A stretch of DNA of 64,000 nt, taken from the NCBI GenBank assembly GCA_022494885.1, contig JAGVSM010003760.1:122078-186077 (forward strand), read 5' to 3'. Source of the stretch: Micrasema longulum (taxonomy: Eukaryota > Arthropoda > Insecta > Trichoptera > Brachycentridae). The first letter of the stretch is position 1. Each line of letters starts with the position of its first letter. This document shows, piece after piece, positions 40,801 to 51,807 of this stretch. The notes below the pieces were generated by a model. That model was given only the letters and a program-made list of their open reading frames with translations. It searched no databases and was not told where the DNA came from. The position numbers were made by a program, and so were the translations under genes.

Positions 40801-41205
40801 TTCTTTTGATTATAATCCCCATCGCCTTGATTTGAAGAATTTTTATATTTTTAATTTCCCCTTCATTACATAAAAAAAATATTGTTTTATAAATAAGAAC
40901 ACTACCCTTTATATATTTATACCCTCTATAACATTTCGTAATTATCCTAAAATTTTTTTTTTTGTTTTTTTTTGTAACATATTTATTTATTTTTGAAACC
41001 AACACAGTCATAGTAATAAACAGTACATAAAGAATAACAACAAAAAGCAAGACTAATTATGGGTTTTAGATAGGAACGAAAAAAAAAAAACAACGTAAAG
41101 TTCGCTAGCTAGGCGAAAGAAAGTGGGATGGGGAAATAGGGAAGGAAGAGAAGAAGAAAAAATAGTAAGTAAATATAAAACAATGAAAAAATAAATTAAA
41201 ATGTA
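40801..41205. other. AT-rich spacer
   Basis: Several ORFs cross this region because it lacks stops in A/T runs. No domain is visible. Confidence 0.3.
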
Positions 41206-41247
41206 TATAAATGTACACATACAACATACATACATATACATACATAC

Positions 41248-41278
<31 letters not shown>

Positions 41279-41300
41279 GACATACATACACACATGAACA
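41206..41300. repeat. Compound microsatellite (ACAT)n and (AT)n
   Basis: Runs of ACAT/ATAC repeats flank an alternating AT tract of about 28 bases near 41252-41279. Confidence 0.85.
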
Positions 41301-41344
41301 TATTCGCATAAACTAATGCACATACTTACGCGTACATATGTGTA

Positions 41345-41865
41345 ATTAATAATAATAATAATAATATTAATGTTTAGGTACTTTTTATAGCGCCATTTTT
41401 GTGAAAATCACCTCAAGGGCGCTGTACAGTAAATAAATATCCCAGCACGTCTTGCAGCTACAGAGCGCATGGACGGTTGGGATTCTAGTTTCTCGTCTCC
41501 AATTATGATATATTACAATTATGATATATATGAGCTAGATAACAGACAATAAGAAATCTAGCCCCTATTTACATTTTTATTTTTAAATTTTTATTTGACA
41601 AGGAAGTTTAGAGTTTAAGTGATATTTTAAAAACGAAATAAAAAGCAAATTTATAAAATTAGAAGTTAGATAACAACAAGTCTTGCAGCTACTGAGCGCA
41701 TGGACGGTTGAAATTCTAGACCCCATTTACTAAATTTAGATATTTGATAGTTGATAACATTTACATTATATGATAAAAATAATATGATAGCTAACATCAC
41801 AAAAAGTCTTACAGCTTCAAAACGCATCGACAAATGGAATTTCAAGAACATAAGAATGATTTTAA
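41345..41865 (-). mobile_element. CR1-like LINE 3' UTR with internal repeats
   Basis: An AATAAT tail leads into ATAGCGCCATTTTTGTGAAA and TCAAGGGCGCTGTACAG. The internal motif GTCTTGCAGCTACAGAGCGC recurs near 41450, 41680 and 41803. Confidence 0.7.
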
Positions 41866-42640
41866 AAAGTTAACAATCAAAAATAATTTTAAAAAACGCA
41901 ATTCAATAATGAACACTTATAAGTAAAACGATAAAAAAATAGTATATTGAGATATGTCATGATTTGCACCAAATTTTGCGTTAATAAAACACTTGCAACA
42001 ATATAAATATGTTTATTCAATTAATTCCTGCCAGAAATCGAATCCAGGACCCTAAGAACAGTAGGCAAACTCGTCAACTACGCAATGCGATGGGCTTATC
42101 GTTACTCGTTTACCTTATTCAGGATTTTCACCTGACAGCATCCACCTAGTCCAAATCACTCGTCCAGGGTTCAGGTTCTACTTCACCTACAAGGTTGTTT
42201 TCCTTATTCAATTGGACGCAGAGAAATGTACGTACAAAAAGTTATACAAATAAATCAAAATAAAGGGATTTTATACAATTGTGTAAATAATAAAAAAAGG
42301 AAGTAAATAATATTACAAAAAGATATTTCAATAATAGCTATAAATCATTACACGAAGACCACACGATTTTACAAAACCAGTCTCCGAGATCACTTGTTTG
42401 GACTAATATAAAAAAATAATGAATCAAACAGAAGCGTAGCTACTATTTTCTATTGAATTATGATCTGCCACCCATTGGCGTCGCGTAAAAGTTTTTTTTT
42501 GAAGTTCACAAAAATCAAACATGGAACATTTTTTACACCCTCTGTGCACGCACCAAACTGTCTTGTTAAGAATTCCATTCGTATTTTCGATTGTTCTGAA
42601 CTGTCGAGGATACCTGTTTTTTGTTTAAGTAATCAATTAA
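41866..42640. other. Unassigned stretch with a SINE head
   Basis: At 42028-42105 the minus strand has TTCTTAGGGTCCTGGATTCG then ATTTCTGG, a decayed B box of a tRNA-like SINE. The rest is not recognised. Confidence 0.35.
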
Positions 42641-43190
42641 CTACTTGGGGTGGCGATTATAATTTTGCGTGAGTATTATTTGACTGAATCGTTGATCTGA
42701 GTCAATTTTTGCGGGGAAACAAAAGATACGTTTGCGCGATGATGGCAAGAACGGAAAAGAACAGTATGCGGGGAAACAAACTACAGCAAACAAAAATCCT
42801 ACCTTTAGGAAGACAGGAAAGGGAATCGGGGATAGGAATCCGGATGATATATCCAAGTCCTGGCTTCGGGGTAGTTTTTTTCCTTTTTTGGTGAACACGG
42901 CACTTTCACTATAGTTATTTGCAAAATATAAAGATGAATGTGACGGAGCGGCGGTCGGAAAATGTAAAAATGTTCAGATGCGGGCAGATGATTATAGGAC
43001 AAGCAGATGCGGGCAGATAAAATTATGAACATGCGGTAGTTGACAGAAATTATTGAGAAGAGAAAAAATGTATGATTGTTGATGTTGGTTGCTATGGATA
43101 TGGAAAATTGTTTCCATAGTAACCGTAGCTACCCATGGCCATTTAGACGAAGAGAATAACAAACATTGAAAGTTGGGAGATCACAGGATG
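42641..43190. other. GC-normal unassigned block with short direct repeats
   Basis: TGCGGGGAAACAAA occurs twice (42711 and 42768), and GCAGATGCGGGCAGAT or a close form twice (42975 and 43003). Five overlapping ORFs of 60-85 codons on both strands make real coding unlikely for any one of them. Confidence 0.35.
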
Positions 43191-43394
43191 GGTAGGATAA
43201 GTGGACCTTCATCCACTGGCGGTCTATCCAGCCACAAACCACTCAATTCTTCTTGTGTTTTGCACAGTATTTTTAAAATTTTATTTACACCTAAACACAT
43301 TATTTTTGTTTACAAAATAATCATCATATCCTTGTCAGCCTCCAATGAAAACAGGGGTACTTCATTTCAAACTAAACACAGCGAATATTAATCA

Positions 43395-43490
43395 TCGGTT
43401 ACAGGACGGCAAGGTGATCAGTCTTATGCTTTAGGCCTTAGCCCAGGGACACTGAGATATTTTAATATGAAACCACCTTTAAACAAACAC
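43395..43490 (-). mobile_element. SINE D3 tail, minus orientation
   Basis: AAGGTGATCAGTCTTATGCT and TAGCCCAGGGACACTGAGAT are the reverse of the D3 body. Confidence 0.6.
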
Positions 43491-43499
43491 TTTATAATA

Positions 43500-43890
43500 T
43501 TATTATGGATAATTTATGCATCGCCAATTTGATAATAACTCAAGGGCGCTTTACATAGTGATTCTATATATAAACAAATTTAATCGAAGCTCGTCATTGT
43601 TATTACATGATACGGATTTATTCAAATAATTTAGAGAACAAGTGAGTTTTATGTTTTTTTCGTAACACCACTTCCCTTTCGCAGCTTTGCACCTCTGCTG
43701 GGTGAGCATTCCATGCCATAGAGCCTGCAACCGTAAATGCGCGTTCACTGAATTTAGTGCGCTGTTTGCGTAGAGGTATAATAAATTTTCCTATCGCCAT
43801 AGACGTAGCTGATCTAAGCGTAAGACACCTGTCAGCTATTTTATCTGGATTGCATTGTTCCCTTTGATATTTATTTACTATACGACACAA
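43500..43890 (-). mobile_element. CR1-like LINE, C-terminus and 3' end
   Basis: A 90-codon minus ORF reads ADRCLTLRSATSMAIGKFII, ERAFTVAGSMAWNAHPAEV and KKHKTHLFSKLFE before its stop. 'ERAFTVAG...WN.LP' and 'FK..LKTHLF' are the carboxyl end of CR1-type RT proteins. The 3' end (AAGCGCCCTTGAG on the minus strand, then TTGGCGATGCATAAATTATC) is the one found at the edges of 38495, 41345 and 57525, linking those tails to this protein. Confidence 0.75.
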
Positions 43891-44149
43891 GTGTCTTTTA
43901 CAAATTAAAATATAACAATATAATGAGTTAGTTAGATATACAAAAATTGAAAAACAGTATTAAAAAATAGGGATAAAAAGAAAAAGAAAAATAAGAAGAA
44001 ATATAAATATATATGTAAACAGTATACATGTATGTATGTCAGTATACAAAATATATAAAATTAATAAAAAACAGATCATTAGCTTAAGTACAAGACAGTA
44101 CTACAATATTTGAAATTTTTTATCCTTGATAATGTTATTATGATTTTTT
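43891..44149. other. AT-rich spacer
   Basis: Nothing was recognised in this stretch. Confidence 0.35.
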
Positions 44150-44345
44150 ATGAATTATTTTTGATTCGCAACAATACTTTGTTTTTTGTGTTCGTGACAA
44201 CACAATGATTTTTCACTGTTTTTTTTATTGTGACAATACTATGATTTTGCATTATTTTTTTAGTTTGTGACCATACTACGATCTTTGCATTTTTTTATTC
44301 GTGTCATAACTATTATTATATAAAGTTTTTTTTATTCATGACGAT
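44150..44345. repeat. Degenerate tandem array, unit about 40-50 bp
   Basis: Four or five units each contain a GTGACAATACTATGATTTT-like core followed by TTTGCATT and a T run (near 44170, 44202, 44232, 44267, 44303). Confidence 0.6.
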
Positions 44346-45165
44346 AAATACAAATAACTTTAGTTATTTTATCAGACGATTTAATAATTTTTTATCAAAA
44401 TAAAAAATCCACTTCTAGCGCAAAAAAAATCCATCTTATTTCGTAAGCAATTGCCATTCGTGCCTTTATTATACCATTAAATCAGACGTGATGCTACGCA
44501 AAAATATGCTTACGCGTGTGACGAAAATATGCTTTTATTGCATTGCAACTGTGAAAAACAAAATAGATAACTCGTTTTAATCGTAAATACAATTAAAGTC
44601 CATGTGTATCATGATTTGTTATTTATTTTTTTTAATAAATTGTTACGGGCATGATCAATATTTGCTATGCTTAAGATGTTACTGGTATGGAGACAACGAG
44701 TCTATTTATTTTACGACATTGTTTTTTTTCACTGCCGCCACTGCATCCGAAAATACCCGATGATTAATGACCGTCCGGGCTAAGAACCCGAGACCTCTCG
44801 CCCTGTTAGGTGTTTCGGCCACACCAAAATGACAGTCATCAATAAGTCATGAGCCTGTCCAGCCCCGATCAGTATAATATCTCCAATCGGATACCATCTG
44901 ATGACTATGGACGCCATCTGATATAAGATATCGAGATAGGAATTGGATTAATGTCTTAAGACTTAGAATCTGATGGATTATTTTAATAAAAGGTATTATT
45001 TTAACCCCCTCAGCCTGGGTGATCGTTCAAATATACACGGAAGAAGAAGTATCATTGCCCATTGAAAATTACCCCAATCCTGACAGCAAAGTGAAATATC
45101 TCAAAAATTCGTTTATAAAAACTACGTACTTCCGATTGTCATTTAAGGTCAATGTACAATTTACA
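44346..45165. other. Unassigned stretch with a SINE head
   Basis: At 44755-44840 the minus strand shows AGGTCTCGGGTTCTTAGCCC, a B-box-like sequence, with a D3-like head. A symmetrical block of GATA-rich words follows at 44890-44980. The start of the 114-codon + ORF (45019-45363) has no clear domain. Confidence 0.35.
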
Positions 45166-45169
45166 AAAA

Positions 45170-45940
45170 TCTTTAAAAATATTACCTTTCAGGCTTGCAT
45201 TGGAACTCAAGTGGCCATAGAATATCTTTTTCATTCCGTTTTGTTTGCCGATTCATTCCCACATATCTTATTTATCATGCATATGGGGTTTTGCCAGCAA
45301 AAATCAGATCTCAGAAATGCAAGTTCTTCAGAACAGAGCTCTAAGAAACATTCTTGGACTTAAACGGGATTCCCGTGTCAAGGATATCTACCGACAATTA
45401 ATTATCTACCGACACTTCCTTTCAAGGTAATGGTCACTGCATGATATAACCAATACTATTTTAAATATCATCAACTTTTCTGCTCAGTCAAATTTAAAAT
45501 ACACATTTGGTCATAATATTCATTATGACAATACGCGTGATTCAGGGAATCTTTATATGTCTAAGTTTCACTCAACAAAGTTTGGCAGTAGGTCCTTGGA
45601 ACATTTTGGTCATTCCGAATGTAATAAACTGCCTGATGAGCTAAGACACGAAAAACTGAATAAAAAATCCAGAAGAGTCGCAATTCAAAAATATTTCTTA
45701 AATCTTTTTGATAGTGATAATTTTTAATGTAGTTTATATAAGATGGTGTTTTATGTTTCTTATACAATTATGTTTTCTTTTTATTTCGGATGTATTAATT
45801 TGTTTGATATTATGTATTGTCAAAAAAAAGTTTTTTCTTATGTACGGTCCCAAATGAGTTTCTAATAATTCCTGGGAGTATAATATGTAATTTTTGTATT
45901 ATATGTTATATAAATAATAAAAAAATAAATTTAAAAAAAT
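45170..45940 (+). mobile_element. Jockey/CR1-like LINE, C-terminus and 3' UTR
   Basis: The key block reads MQVLQNRALRNILGLKRDSR (about 45319-45378), preceded in other frames by a decayed thumb region. It is followed by TRDSGNLYMSKFHSTKFGSR, LEHFGHSECNKLPDEL and a C-terminus ending near 45726. 'LQNRALR.I.GL' and 'F.....G.....N.LP..LR' are typical of non-LTR RT proteins. The 3' UTR (GGTCCCAAATGAGTTTCTAA then TCCTGGGAGT) resembles the LINE-F end. At least two frame shifts occur. Confidence 0.7.
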
Positions 45941-45964
45941 AATTATAATCTTGTTTTATAATTT

Positions 45965-46620
45965 ACTAGCGGACCCGACAGACGTTGTCCTGCCCGAACG
46001 TTGGCATACCTGCTATTATCTTGAAAAGAGCCTTTTCATTGATAAGTCGGTACCTATGTACTTGTTTCTGGTTGAATTTCAAAACATAAAATGATTTTTT
46101 TTTTTAATATGACTTTCTATTTTCAAATGTTAAACTCCGGTCTTCTCACCAACAGAGAGGTGCATTTACGAGTGTGTAGAAAAACGATTTATAAAAATGT
46201 GTTGAATTTTATATTATTTTAGTATTACCAAAAATCCAGTAAAAAGAAATAAATCTGTAAAAATTATAAGGAATTTAAGGAAAGGATCTGATTAAGATCC
46301 ACAAAAAACCAATGTTGTTAGTAACATTCAAAAACAAACTTTTTTATTACACAAAAAATTTCAAAATTTTTCAAAAATCAAATTTTTTCAATTTTTTTGT
46401 AAATGCATTCACCTCGAATGCAACTCTGGTAGATCAATGAATAAAAAATTTATGCTCCTTACTTACTTTTTAGATATTAGATTGAAGATTTTAATATCAA
46501 CGAACACGCGCAGTGCACAGATCTATATTTCTCTGAAAACCACACGTAAATCGGTTAAGCCGTTTAGGAGAAGTTCAGTGACATTACACGTACAGAGGAA
46601 TTATATATATATATAAAGAT
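45965..46620 (+). mobile_element. Helitron-like repeat, plus copy
   Basis: It starts CTAGCGGACCCGACAGACGT and includes CTCCGGTCTTCTCACCAACA, AAAATCCAGTAAAAAGAAAT, AATGCATTCACCTCGAATGC and AAATCGGTTAAGCCGTTTAG. It ends in ATATATATATAAAGATAATG. It aligns with 36850-37560 reversed. It is non-autonomous, and the class assignment rests on end similarity recalled for Lepidoptera. Confidence 0.55.
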
Positions 46621-47239
46621 AATGCCCGGACTTAAAAATGTGCCTGGAAAGTGGTCGAGGGAGCTTTTCAACGGCTTACAGCAGCGCCATCGAATTTATG
46701 CTCATTTAATTTCTCTCTAAGATTACTTTAGAGTACGAACATTACTGGATACGCGATAAAAGAAATATTGACTCATTTGCGTATTTAAGAAAAATAACTG
46801 ACTCATTTGGAATAATATCGAATATTAATTCAACCGCGCTATTAATTAAAGCTTGCTAGACGCTCGCCGATTGGGCGGTCAGGGTTTTTTGTGTCTACGT
46901 TTTGATAAAGTGGTTTGTACTATCTCGTCCCGATTTACCCATATATCAATATATTTTTAACGTACATTACCCATAGCTATTCACTATATTAATTCATGCT
47001 TATGTTATGCGTGGTTCTGCAATTGCGCAAGCCGGAAAGCTTAGTATTTTTGAAGATGTTAGTAAATTGTATACTACTCCTAAATATTCAGAGCATCTTT
47101 TTTGTATGTTTGCCAGTAAGGATGACAATTGAAAGAACGTCATTCTTTAAAACTCACTTTTAACATTTTTTTAGGTACTTTTATTTGCTGTCAGATGTGG
47201 GAATTTTTATTTAAAAATCGAGACGATATTAAAATTATT
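46621..47239. other. Unassigned stretch
   Basis: GC-normal unique parts near 46640-46690 and 46850-46940. No exon could be supported. Confidence 0.3.
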
Positions 47240-47315
47240 TTTTAACAGGCGCAGTTGGTTAGATACCAACCGTGATCCTGGCGTGGCGGGTTCGATTTCC
47301 GCCAGTTGCAAGAAA
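47240..47315 (+). mobile_element. tRNA-like SINE head
   Basis: GGCGCAGTTGGTTAGATACC fits an A box, and GCGGGTTCGATTTCCGCCAG a T-arm/B box with a good stem. No acceptor stem pairs, so it is unlikely to be a functional tRNA gene. Confidence 0.5.
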
Positions 47316-47449
47316 AAAATCCTACAAAAGTTTTTTTCTCAATTGGGCTGAGTGATGTGGTGTATTTTTTAAAACTTTGATCCATTTTCCCTCTTTCCTA
47401 CCTACTGACAAGCTTCTAAAACAGAAGCTTAGCTGGTTATTCCATTAAA

Positions 47450-47935
47450 AAAATTATATATCCCTATCAAAACAAAATGTCGATTACTAAATCATTGGCT
47501 AATGCCAGTACTCCTATATGTATGCGAATCCTGGCACCTTACCAAAATTCAAAACATAAAACATATTAGAGGTTTAAGAGTAAATGCTTAAAGAAAATAT
47601 TATGTGTGAGGTGGTAAGATTTCATTGCGAACACCGAGAGCGGACGCAGCAGTCTCCTTTAACGAGCGTTTTGAGGGTACAGCGGTGGCCCAGGATTGGA
47701 CACGTGCTGCGGATGTCACAGGAGAGCCTTTAGTAAAGTTGTCTCTTTTTCACACCCGCAGAAGACGATCTTTCGGCTTTATTCGGTGGAATTAAGAGAC
47801 GCGGGATTGACGTTGGAAGAAGCAAAAGTGCTTGCTGGCGATAGGGTCTCCTGGAGGCGTCATAAAATGTCCACACGCTCCACTTAGGAGCGGATGTGGA
47901 AAAATAAAGAAAAAAAAACTCAAATACGTCTCCAC
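47450..47935 (+). mobile_element. RTE-2-like LINE, C-terminal fragment
   Basis: With shifts it reads PVLLYVCESWHLTK near 47510, then GGACGCAGCAGTCTCCTTTA, and from 47783 RLYSVELRDAGLTLEEAKVL and AGDRVSWRR. It ends TTAGGAGCGGATGTGGAAAA as in 37735-38055. It is the longest RTE-2 copy here. Confidence 0.7.
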
Positions 47936-48423
47936 CTTCTCTGTTTATGTTGGTGATATTTCAAATTAGGCTGGCTGGTTTGTTCGTTTTGGAGGGAATT
48001 ACTGTCGTCATTCTAAATGTTATTTACGTCAAGTTTTGTATAAATCGAACTAAAATTAATCTGATTTGATCTTAAAAACATAAGTTGTAAGATATTTATA
48101 TTTTAAATTTATTTTTTCGATTAATTAACAGCTTCAAACCTGGTGTTCTTTAAAAAATATCGGATAATGATTTCTAGGGGACAAAAGATTTTTTTAAATA
48201 CTACGATTATTTCATTAATTAGTAGCCAAAGAATACAATTACAAATAATATGAATAAATATAAATCTGAAGGGGTTCATAATAAGAAAAGATATTTTTTT
48301 TTACTAAAGAAACCGATGTCCACTTTCGCTATGAAAATGCCTTTTTAAGTTGAAATAAAATTTTAAGTCATATTCGTTTTTACAAAAAAAACATCAATAG
48401 TCCCATATAATATGTATTCTTCT
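47936..48423. other. AT-rich spacer
   Basis: Nothing was recognised in this stretch. Confidence 0.35.
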
Positions 48424-48775
48424 TTGCAGTCTCAATCCTGGGGATTGGTTTGCAGAAAAGTCCTGCATCTCGTCCTCCATTGGTCTCTATTTTCTGCAGC
48501 CCTCTTCAGCTCGACATATGAGGCGCAGTTAAAATCTTCGCACACTTGCTCCAAATATTCCCGTCGGGGGCGCCCTCTATAATTTGTCCCCTCAGCCATT
48601 CCCTCTGTGATGTCATGCAGGAGACCCTTACGGCGCAAAATGTGGCCGATCCATCGGGCTCGCCTCTCTGAGATGGTTTTGATTAGGTGCCTACCTTCTT
48701 CGATTCTGTTAGAACCTCGTCATTAGTGATGTGGTCTCTCCAGCTAATTCCTTGTATTTTTCTGTAACACCACAA
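48424..48775 (-). mobile_element. RTE-4-like LINE C-terminus
   Basis: The minus strand reads, with one shift, SWRDHITNDEVL, RRARWIGHILRRKGLLHDI, then RGRPRREYLEQVCEDFNC and AAENRDQWR before the stop. It belongs with the copy at 30451-30825 by the 'ITN.EVL' and 'GH.LR' motifs. The last 68 codons are open. Confidence 0.75.
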
Positions 48776-49495
48776 TATTTTTGTGTATTATTATTATCAT
48801 CAAAAAAATAATTAATCTATAGATAGAAATTATCTCATTTGGTCAAAAAATTATGACGTGTTGGAAATTGCACTATCAGAAAATCTTGTTTCCTGAACAA
48901 TTCGTTCAATGTGATTCCAATATCTTTTAATCAAACCGCTCTTTCGCCGCAAATCCTCTTAATGTTTTTTGATTTAAGAAAACTAAATTCTAAAGTCTGT
49001 TATGGTAACTTTGTACCACAGCGGTACATACTGTACGTCTCAGATTCCGAGAAATGGTTTTTCGATACAATGAACAATTGCACGTTCCTATTGCGGGTAT
49101 ATTTGCATATCAGAATTTATAAAACGATCGGAAACCATAATACAAAACATGCTCGCTGCATACATTTTGATGCAAGGAAGAGATTCGGCAATATCATATT
49201 CGCCGGTTACTTTTAAATATCATAAATTGTTTGTATGCTTTTTATGTAAATGCGTCGCCATAAAACTAGACGATAATTTTATGGATTATGCATGTTTATT
49301 GCTTTGTTGGAACTTTTTTACTTATTTTGATCAGGTTGCCTTATCACGACCTAAACTAAATGCTAGGTACACAGCCGCAATGAAATTACCGAGAATTAAG
49401 CTGGAAGCATATGAAAATGATTTTTTTGGATCTTTTGTCTTACAAAATATAATATCGATGGTAAAAAGGCTAAGGACCAGGGCCTCGATTATGAT
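48776..49495. other. Unassigned stretch with two overlapping plus ORFs
   Basis: ORFs at 48911-49216 (101 codons) and 49149-49505 (118 codons) are long for this window and GC-normal, but show no known domain. The second has a cysteine- and phenylalanine-rich middle (CFLCKCVAIKLDD). An exon is possible but unproven. Confidence 0.3.
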
Positions 49496-49499
49496 GGGA

Positions 49500-49795
49500 A
49501 GATAAAGACGTCATACCTCCAGCATGACGGTATAGTAGAAAACAAATTCTCTCTTGCGATTACGAAGATACACTACCCACACCCCCACCCACAAGTTTTG
49601 GGTAGGTACATCGATATGAAACAAGGGGAAGCGTACGTCACGGTTCACAAATCTTCGTACTAAAATGACATAGCTTCAGTATGACGTCATAGTTGAAGAT
49701 AAAATTCTCACGATGGATTACTAAGATACGCTACCGATCCCCCCCCTCCCCCCATCAAGTTTTGATGTAAGTACATCGGTTTGTATCGACGAAGC
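49500..49795. repeat. Two-unit direct repeat, about 165 bp, with C tracts
   Basis: Unit 1 (49507-49630) and unit 2 (49665-49790) share GTCATA, CAGCATGACGGTATAGT or CAGTATGACGTCATAGT, ATTACGAAGATACACTACC or a close form, a C-rich tract, CAAGTTTTG and GTACATCG, in the same order. They are well diverged. Confidence 0.6.
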
Positions 49796-49799
49796 TAGA

Positions 49800-50255
49800 A
49801 CCTCTTGATACGTTTATCTACGCATTAAAAGTGTCAAAAATTTGGTCCCATCGAGCCATTTTTACTTTTATTACGATTTACGTACATTTGTAGGTATCGT
49901 TTTGAGGTCGGCACTTTTTCTCTTAAAAACCTATTCAAAATATAAGAGAAAAATAAATAAATTTTAAAGTCAAATTAAATTCTAAATTAACTGTCAGTTT
50001 TAGAAACGAGTGACTAGATGCAAAAAAAATTGTCGCTTTATTTTGCCCCATTAAAATATAAAGTAATTATTAACATATTTGAAAAAAAAACTTTCATCAC
50101 TGCTATAAACCCTGTTAATATGAAACATATTTTATTTTTGTTTACTTACTCTTATTTTTGCTCATTTGTTTTTTATGCGTTTAAAAGAAATATAAATTTT
50201 AACTGTGTTTTGTGTTACTTTAGCCTTTATAAATCATTGTTTTATTTGTATTCTT
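49800..50255. other. Unassigned stretch
   Basis: A 121-codon + ORF at 50018-50383 is rich in F, Y and K as expected of AT-rich DNA. It runs into a family A copy, so it is not credible as a gene. Confidence 0.3.
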
Positions 50256-50257
50256 AC

Positions 50258-50570
50258 AACAATGTTTTAAGTACGTCCAAATGTTCGTGGACAGGCTGGG
50301 TTTCTTTTCTATGGAGTTATTCAGATTCAAATTTGTTGCAACAGAAAGAGAAAACTTTTTTAAGGAGGGATATGGAATTCTAGGCATTTAAAGGGCTTAT
50401 GACCTGTCATTGGCTGATTAAGGTGGCCATTTTACACACTATAACATTCACCATTCTGTCTATGTTAAAACATTTACATTTCCTCAACTCTTCCATCTGT
50501 TGACTTTTATGAAGTAAAATATAGCTTTATCATGTGGGTGAGATTCATCTGGCTTAACCAATTCAATGAA
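50258..50570 (+). repeat. Family A1 copy with upstream hairpin half
   Basis: ACAATGTTTTAAGTACGTCC and CAGGCTGGGTTTCTTTTCTA precede the arm, which runs TTGCAACAGAAAGAGAAAAC to GGCTTAACCAATTCA. Confidence 0.75.
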
Positions 50571-50754
50571 TCTTTCTCTTTTACCGTCACCTTTTTTTAT
50601 TAAAAAAATACATGCAGAGTTAATGGAGATGCAAACACCACCATGTCCATACATGCACTAAAATAAGGTTAATAATATTTCGCGATATTTCACAGAATAT
50701 AGAAGGAGGGGTGGTAAGGAAAGGGAGGGGCTAAGAAAATGACAGTTAAAGTAT

Positions 50755-50945
50755 GAATCAGGTCGTGGTGCTGTGGCTAGTGTCTCGGACTCACAGACCA
50801 AAGTTCCGTGGTTTGAATCCCACTCTACCTCAACTTTATTCCCATTTTCTAATATTGAGATATTTACAATTAGTTGAAAATGACCCTCAAAATTAAATAT
50901 TTGGGTAAATTATAAGAACGCAAATATTTCTTGAAAAAAAAAAAG
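50755..50945 (+). mobile_element. SINE D2, full-length plus copy
   Basis: GCTGTGGCTAGTGTCTCGGA, TCCGTGGTTTGAATCCCACT, CCCATTTTCTAATATTGAGA and ATATTTGGGTAAATTATAAG, then an A run. It sits directly upstream of element E. Confidence 0.75.
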
Positions 50946-50949
50946 TTAA

Positions 50950-51042
50950 AAGTGAGGTGAGTGTCCTGAAGAAGAGACGGGTACGTCTCGAAACCGGTTG
51001 ACATAAAAAAATCGGTAAGTGGTAAAACACTAATATTTTCTG
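50950..51042 (+). repeat. Element E, best hammerhead-like copy
   Basis: CTGAAGA (50966-50972), one A, then a perfect 5-bp stem GAGAC (50974-50978) and GTCTC (50985-50989) with loop GGGTAC. GAAAC (50990-50994) follows, overlapping the palindrome ACCGGT (50993-50998). CTGANGA fits the hammerhead consensus with its variable seventh position. Confidence 0.55.
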
Positions 51043-51059
51043 AGATTGATTATTTTATT

Positions 51060-51290
51060 GTTGTGTAGAGATTCATCTGATTCAATTAAATTTACATACA
51101 AGGCAATGCATAAAAACAATTATTTAATTTTAATTCTTCTTCTCGCTCAGGCCCTGTATATGCCTTCCTTTTGGGCTTCTCTGAAATATTCTCCATTTCT
51201 GTTGTTATTTATAATCTTAATAAATCCTGGGGTAGTAAAATCTTGTATTTTGTCTACAAACATTTAGACAAATTATTGTCTCCATTTATG
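51060..51290 (+). repeat. Family A2 fragment with inverted hairpin half
   Basis: GAGATTCATCTGATTCAATT, ACAAGGCAATGCATAAAAAC, CCTGGGGTAGTAAAATCTTG and GTCTACAAACATTTAGACAA. The first half of the arm is missing. Confidence 0.6.
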
Positions 51291-51299
51291 TTGTAATAT

Positions 51300-51609
51300 T
51301 TTTTGGTTTTCGTCTTCTTGGGATATATTAATATTTACGTATCAACACTATCATTTGTATAAATTAATGGTGTAAAAAAATGTTACAAAAACCATTAATC
51401 AATACAAGCATATACCTAGTGGCTCCAAGTTTTCCCGATTACCGATCTAACGTCAGGCAAATCCGTTGAAAGATAAAAAAACAGAATGTATAAGTCTTAA
51501 AACCAGACAATTCATCATTTTTACACTTCGTCAGTACCTACACGACTACCGGACTTCTTTCAGCCGTCAATGGACTTGGCCCTCTTTTCACTCAAACAAT
51601 CAATGAACC
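51300..51609. other. Unassigned GC-normal stretch
   Basis: CAATGGACTTGGC occurs at 51569 and again at 51625 with CTTTT-rich surroundings. It borders the small ORF at 51610. Confidence 0.3.
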
Positions 51610-51807
51610 ATGTCGATTTTTTCACAATGGACTTGGCTGCTTTTTGTATTGACGGCTATTCACTACCAATCAAATCGATTCCCGCGCGTTCGGGTTTCGA
51701 AAGAGTTCTGTTCGAAATTTGAATGGGATTTGAATGATAAACGAGCGGGAGGAATCATTACGGTAGGTACTGCTGACAGGATGAGCCGAGTAGATTGTAA
51801 CATTTAG
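51610..51807 (+). CDS. Small ORF with hydrophobic start, possible exon
   Basis: 65 codons begin MSIFSQWTWLLFVLTAIHYQ, which resembles a short signal peptide or membrane anchor. The rest is basic and polar (RFPRVRVSKEFCSKFEWDL). ATCATTACG is followed by GTAGGTAC, a possible splice donor. GC content is higher than nearby. No family is recognised and no partner exon was found, so this may be chance. Confidence 0.2.
   Translation: MSIFSQWTWLLFVLTAIHYQSNRFPRVRVSKEFCSKFEWDLNDKRAGGIITVGTADRMSRVDCNI

Noticed and set aside
41053..41323. Two overlapping minus ORFs rich in Y, I and C
   Set aside because: They arise from the ACAT and AT microsatellite.
42641..43032. Five overlapping ORFs of 60-85 codons
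   Set aside because: ORFs on both strands, with no domains or splice logic. Higher GC alone explains the lack of stops.
47240..47315. tRNA gene
   Set aside because: It has a T-arm-like stem, but no acceptor stem or complete cloverleaf could be drawn.
49149..49505. 118-codon plus ORF as a gene
   Set aside because: No recognised domain or partner exon. It is kept only as a remark in the stretch description.
50018..50383. 121-codon plus ORF
   Set aside because: Composition is typical of AT-rich translation, and the end lies in a family A copy.
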